From positions 372,001 through 436,000 of the forward strand of contig CAWGQC010000005.1 of the NCBI GenBank assembly GCA_963824645.1: DNA of 64,000 bases, written 5' to 3'. This DNA comes from Bog-756 sp963824645. Lineage in GTDB: Bacteria; Actinomycetota; Acidimicrobiia; Acidimicrobiales; RAAP-2. Positions 61,201 through 64,000 of this stretch are shown here, piece by piece (position 1 is the stretch's first letter; every line of letters starts with the position of its first letter). The notes below the pieces were generated by a model that saw only the letters and a list, made by a program, of their open reading frames with translations, was not told the origin of the DNA and ran no database searches. A program made the translations under genes and the position numbers.

Positions 61201-62283
61201 TCATTCCGAGACGGCATCGGGCGACCGACCGGTGTCGGCCTCCGAGCCCGACCCACCCGCCGATGGCCCCTCACGTAGTTCGAGAGCCAGCTTGTAGACC
61301 CGGCGGCGCGGCACCCCGTAGGCCCCGGCGATTTCGTCGACCACCCCGCGGGTGCGCTCCCCCTCGGCCAGATGCTGTCGGAGGGCCCCGAGCAGCACGT
61401 CGTCACCCACCGTCTCCTCCACCCCGACCATCCCGCCGAGCACCACCACCACCTCGCCCCGCACCGATTGAGCCCCCGCCCAACCGGTGGCCTGGCCGAG
61501 GGGCCCCCGCCATATCTGCTCGTGGAGCTTGGTGAGCTCACGGGCCACCGCCACCGGACGGTCACCGCCACACACCTCGACCAGCTCCGACAAGGTGCCG
61601 GCCAACCGTCCGGGGGCTTCGAACAGCACCGACGTACGTCGCTCCCGGGCCAGGGCGTCGAGCCGGTCCCGCCTCTCACGACCGGAACGGGGCAGAAAAC
61701 CCTCGAAGCAGTAGCGGTCGGAGGGAAGTCCGCTGGCCACCAAAGCAGCGACACCGGCCGATGGACCGGGCACCACGGACACGGTGAGGCCGTCCCGCGC
61801 CGCGGCGGCCACCACCCGGCCGCCCGGGTCCGAGATACCGGGCATACCGGCATCGCTCACCACCACCACAGTGCGACCTTGGTTGACCGCATCCAGCACC
61901 TCGGCCACCCGGTCGTCCTCGTTGTGGTCGTGGAGCGACCGCAGCCGTACCCCGGTGATGCCGGCATGGGTGAGCAGCTTGCGCGAGTGGCGGGTGTCCT
62001 CGCAATAGATGAGGTCGGCCGACCGCAGGGTGTCCACGGCCCGGGGCGAGAGGTCGGCGAGGTTGCCGATGGGCGTCCCCACCAGAACCAGCGATCCGCT
62101 TCCGGAGGACGGGCGCCACTCATCCGGTGGATCGGCGCCTTGGTCGGGCTCGATGGGATCCCCCCAGAACTCGAGCTCCTCGAGAACGTCGGGGTCAAGG
62201 TCGGCGTCGGGGTCGGAATGGGGACCGTCGCTCCCGTCGATCTCGGGATGGTCCCGGGTCTGCCCTCCCCGGTCACCCGTCAA
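61201..62283 (-). CDS. rsmI: 16S rRNA (cytidine-1402-2'-O)-methyltransferase
   Basis: A SAM-dependent tetrapyrrole methylase-family enzyme that methylates the 2'-O of C1402 in 16S rRNA. The core starts GSLVLVGTPIGNLADLS, then CEDTRHSRKLL, VVVSDAGMPGISDPGG and VPGPSAGVAAL; the length is about 360 residues with an acidic N-terminal extension of about 70 residues. TTG at 62283 is chosen because it makes a TTGA overlap with the DUF192 gene; ATG at 62388 would overlap that gene by 109 bases. It follows DUF192 closely and the two are probably co-transcribed. Confidence 0.9.
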   Translation of the reverse strand: MTGDRGGQTRDHPEIDGSDGPHSDPDADLDPDVLEELEFWGDPIEPDQGADPPDEWRPSSGSGSLVLVGTPIGNLADLSPRAVDTLRSADLIYCEDTRHSRKLLTHAGITGVRLRSLHDHNEDDRVAEVLDAVNQGRTVVVVSDAGMPGISDPGGRVVAAAARDGLTVSVVPGPSAGVAALVASGLPSDRYCFEGFLPRSGRERRDRLDALARERRTSVLFEAPGRLAGTLSELVEVCGGDRPVAVARELTKLHEQIWRGPLGQATGWAGAQSVRGEVVVVLGGMVGVEETVGDDVLLGALRQHLAEGERTRGVVDEIAGAYGVPRRRVYKLALELREGPSAGGSGSEADTGRSPDAVSE

Positions 62284-62606
62284 CGGAGTTCCAGTTGGTC
62301 GCCCACCCGCAGTCCCCAGCGTTCGAAAGCCCCGGCTTCGGCCTCGATGACCGACCGTCCCCGGCGACGAGGAAGGCTCATCCGCCACGGCACCAAGGTG
62401 GTGACCCCGACCACCGTCATCTCCTTGTCACAGAAAGCGACGTCGATGGCGAACCGCATCCCCAGGGTATGGACCGACCGGGTCCGGGGCAGGATCATGG
62501 CGCCCTCGTAGCTCCTGCGGCCGAGGAGACCCCGGGCTCGGGCGGCGAAGCTGTCGGCCACTTCGACGGTGGCCAGCACGTCACCGTCCCGCAACAACCA
62601 GGTCAT
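62280..62606 (-). CDS. DUF192 family protein
   Basis: A small protein of 108 residues of the DUF192 family, which folds as a beta-rich single domain of unknown function; some members are exported and lie near metal or stress genes, but this one has no signal peptide. The family pattern is seen in ARARGLLGRRSYEGAMIL, VHTLGMRFAIDVAF, and the C-terminal VIEAEAGAFERWGLRVGD. ATG at 62606 has GGAGG 6 bases upstream. It is divergent from the bL37 gene and followed by rsmI. Confidence 0.88.
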   Translation of the reverse strand: MTWLLRDGDVLATVEVADSFAARARGLLGRRSYEGAMILPRTRSVHTLGMRFAIDVAFCDKEMTVVGVTTLVPWRMSLPRRRGRSVIEAEAGAFERWGLRVGDQLELR

Positions 62607-62643
62607 GGCCCGCCTCCGCTGTCAGAGAGTCCAGTAATTGGAT

Positions 62644-62649
62644 TAGCAT
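62644..62649 (+). promoter_or_regulatory. Putative -10 element of the bL37 gene
   Basis: TAGCAT ends 9 bases before the GTG at 62659, and no ribosome binding site lies between. Leaderless transcription is likely. Confidence 0.4.
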
Positions 62650-62658
62650 GCTCTTTCT

Positions 62659-62742
62659 GTGTCCAAACGAACCAACAAACGAAAACTGCGGGCCAAAAAG
62701 AAGGCCAACCACGGCAAGAAGCCGAACTGCGGCCGGGGCTGA
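62659..62742 (+). CDS. Small ribosomal protein bL37-like
   Basis: A 27-residue very basic protein (SKRTNKRKLRAKKK, then ANHGKKPNCGRG). It matches the actinobacterial large-subunit protein bL37, whose mycobacterial form has a similar Lys/Arg block followed by ANHGKRPN. GTG at 62659 is the only fitting start; the mRNA appears leaderless. It is too short for most automatic gene finders. A GC-rich hairpin follows at 62754-62775. The Cys near the end is unusual compared with the mycobacterial form. Confidence 0.85.
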   Translation: MSKRTNKRKLRAKKKANHGKKPNCGRG

Positions 62743-62753
62743 CACCCACCACC

Positions 62754-62775
62754 GGGGCGGGCTGACGCCGGCCCC
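62754..62775. terminator. Hairpin after bL37
   Basis: GGGGCGGGC pairs with GCCGGCCCC (one mismatch) around a TGAC loop, 11 bases after the bL37 stop. It lies between bL37 and the convergent phosphodiesterase gene. Confidence 0.45.
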
Positions 62776-62837
62776 ACCGCCGGCCAGACCGGCCCCTACA
62801 CCTTTGTCGGCGCGGTGGGCCTGGCCGGCGACCACCT

Positions 62838-63719
62838 TCAGACGTGGGCCGGCCACGAGCACCCGAGGCGTTCGAGTACTCCCGCCAGTACGCGGGGGCG
62901 GTCGGTGATGATCCCGTCCACTCCGAGGCCGCACAGCTGCTCCATCAACGGCTCGTCCTCGATGGTCCAGACGTGGACGGCCAGGCCTTCGCGGTGGGCC
63001 ACATCCACGAACCGGTCGTCGACCAAGGTGAGCTCCCCGTAGTGGGCCGGGACCTGGAGGGCGACGTGGCGTAGGGGCGGGGGGGTCTTTCCCGCCTGGA
63101 CGGCCTGATAGAAGCCGGCCACCGCCATGGTTCCGGCCGAGGTAGGAATTTCCGGTGCGAAAGTGGAAAAGGTATCGGTCGCCGTGTCGAGGAATGAGGC
63201 GACGATGACGTCATCGGTTCGTCCGAACCTGCGGAGCATGACGGCCAGGGCCTGCTCGTAGGGCGGTACGACCGGGGCGGTCTGCTTGATGTCGAGATTG
63301 AGCACGACGCCGGGGAAGGCGTCCAGTACCTCCTCCAGCAGGGCGATGCAGAAACGCCGGTCCTCGGGTGCCCGACCCCGGTAGGGATAGCGGTCGGGAT
63401 CGAGGCCGGGCGATACGTCGGCACCCGGCGCCCACCAGTAGGCGTTGTCCAGCGTCCGTAACTCCTCCCAGGTCAGCCGCGCAATCGCCCCGGCGCCGTT
63501 GGTGGTCCGATCGACGGTGGCGTCATGGCATACGACCAGCTGACCGTCGCGGGTGGCATGGACGTCGAGCTCGATGCCGGTGGCTCCGGCGTCCAGAGCA
63601 CTGCGGATGGCAAAGAGGGTGGAAGGGGGGGCCTCCCAGGCGCCACCCTGGTGGGCGTAGGCGATGACCCGCCGGTCCAGCCACGGCGAGAGCCGGCGCG
63701 ACTCGGGGTTGGCGGGCAC
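62838..63719 (-). CDS. Glycerophosphodiester phosphodiesterase family protein with altered active-site motif
   Basis: A TIM-barrel GDPD-type protein of 293 residues. The usual family motif is HR-(x)n-ExD-(x)n-H plus PENT. Here the first part reads AHQGGAWEAPPST, so the conserved Arg is Gln and the metal-binding Glu of PENT is missing. The later ELDVHATRDGQLVVCHDATVDRTT is normal. It may belong to a special actinobacterial subgroup or be a changed enzyme. The start is GTG at 63719, 7 bases after TACCGT. It shares a short divergent promoter region with the gene at 63747. No signal peptide is seen. Confidence 0.82.
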   Translation of the reverse strand: MPANPESRRLSPWLDRRVIAYAHQGGAWEAPPSTLFAIRSALDAGATGIELDVHATRDGQLVVCHDATVDRTTNGAGAIARLTWEELRTLDNAYWWAPGADVSPGLDPDRYPYRGRAPEDRRFCIALLEEVLDAFPGVVLNLDIKQTAPVVPPYEQALAVMLRRFGRTDDVIVASFLDTATDTFSTFAPEIPTSAGTMAVAGFYQAVQAGKTPPPLRHVALQVPAHYGELTLVDDRFVDVAHREGLAVHVWTIEDEPLMEQLCGLGVDGIITDRPRVLAGVLERLGCSWPAHV

Positions 63720-63726
63720 AGAAGAA

Positions 63727-63732
63727 CGGTAG
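63727..63732 (-). promoter_or_regulatory. Putative -10 of the phosphodiesterase gene
   Basis: On the minus strand TACCGT ends 7 bases before the GTG at 63719. It shares two bases with a plus-strand TAGCCT, so the two promoters overlap. Confidence 0.4.
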
Positions 63733-63736
63733 CCTC
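63731..63736 (+). promoter_or_regulatory. Putative -10 of the gene at 63747
   Basis: TAGCCT ends 10 bases before the ATG at 63747 with no ribosome binding site. It overlaps the opposite-strand TACCGT by two bases. Confidence 0.4.
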
Positions 63737-63746
63737 TGCCCCGGCA

Positions 63747-64000
63747 TGCTGGACCACGTCTTCACCCAACTCGTCAGCTCTCACCGGCGCGCCTTCGAGG
63801 GAGCCCTCCTACAGCGCCAGGCCGTCGAGGAGCGCTTCCAGGTCGACGTCTTCCTGGGGGACGTGAGCTTCGAGACCTCCTACAGTCTGCCCGGGGAGGA
63901 GCGCCCGGCCCGGATCCGGGTCGACACCAGTCTGGACTGGCCCACCTGGAGCCAGACGGCCTACAGGAGCCGCTCCATCGGCGAGGAACCGGACGAGGTG
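63747..64000 (+). CDS. Hypothetical protein, 3' end outside window
   Basis: An open frame from ATG at 63747 runs to the end of the window (84 codons) without a stop. It begins MLDHVFTQLVSSHRRAFEGA, then has an acidic FLGDVSFETSYSLPGEE segment and a TSLDWPTWSQT segment that reads like a beta-rich globular domain. No family is recognised. It has a -10-like TAGCCT 10 bases before the start, which supports a real, possibly leaderless gene. It is divergent from the phosphodiesterase gene. Confidence 0.6.

Overview
This 64 kb window is chromosomal DNA of a GC-rich actinobacterium. The best guess is class Acidimicrobiia or a close relative, at moderate confidence. The reasons are the order glmU-prs-rplY-pth-mfd-mazG-eno-ftsB-DUF501-ppx, the set metG-tatD-(wall protein)-rsmA-ispE, the tiny actinobacterial ribosomal proteins bS22 and bL37, a DUF222/HNH gene of the 13E12 type, and many GTG starts with ATGA or GTGA overlaps. 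I see no insertion sequence, prophage, rRNA operon or CRISPR array.

Layout. 1-6657: surface-glycan genes, comprising a YfhO-like membrane protein, a two-domain GT2 glycosyltransferase, a coiled-coil protein and a glycosyltransferase-like protein. 6688-26748, all on the minus strand: the conserved housekeeping block from glmU down to ppx. Two things interrupt it. One is a three-gene sugar operon (nucleotide-sugar dehydrogenase, GT2, epimerase) between DUF501 and ppx. The other is a frameshifted DUF222/HNH gene with a 583-base non-coding stretch between prs and rplY. 26926-33776, plus strand: a four-gene acyl-CoA carboxylase / AtuA-like / acyl-CoA dehydrogenase operon for branched-chain acyl or terpenoid catabolism.

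34100-48752, plus strand, is the most striking part. Three translationally coupled genes encode PilV-, PilW- and PilX-like minor pilins. The first carries a Cys-paired, probably beta-propeller ectodomain. The third is a protein of about 3590 residues ending in 29 fibronectin type III domains. I read it as a pilus-tip or surface-adhesion complex in which the adhesive parts are fused to the minor pilins themselves.

48867-54616: typA, tRNA-Gln, an acetyltransferase-like gene, an OmpR-type two-component pair and bS22. 54657-59837, minus strand: metG, tatD, a structured leader with an intrinsic terminator, an RlpA-like wall protein, rsmA and ispE. The leader looks like an attenuator joining wall remodelling to ribosome maturation. 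59989-64000: a Nudix hydrolase, msrA, rsmI with a DUF192 gene, bL37, an unusual glycerophosphodiesterase and the start of a gene cut by the window edge.

Two themes recur. Adjacent genes very often share a 4-base start/stop overlap. Eight starts have a TAnnnT hexamer only 7-10 bases upstream and most lack a clear ribosome binding site, which suggests leaderless mRNAs.
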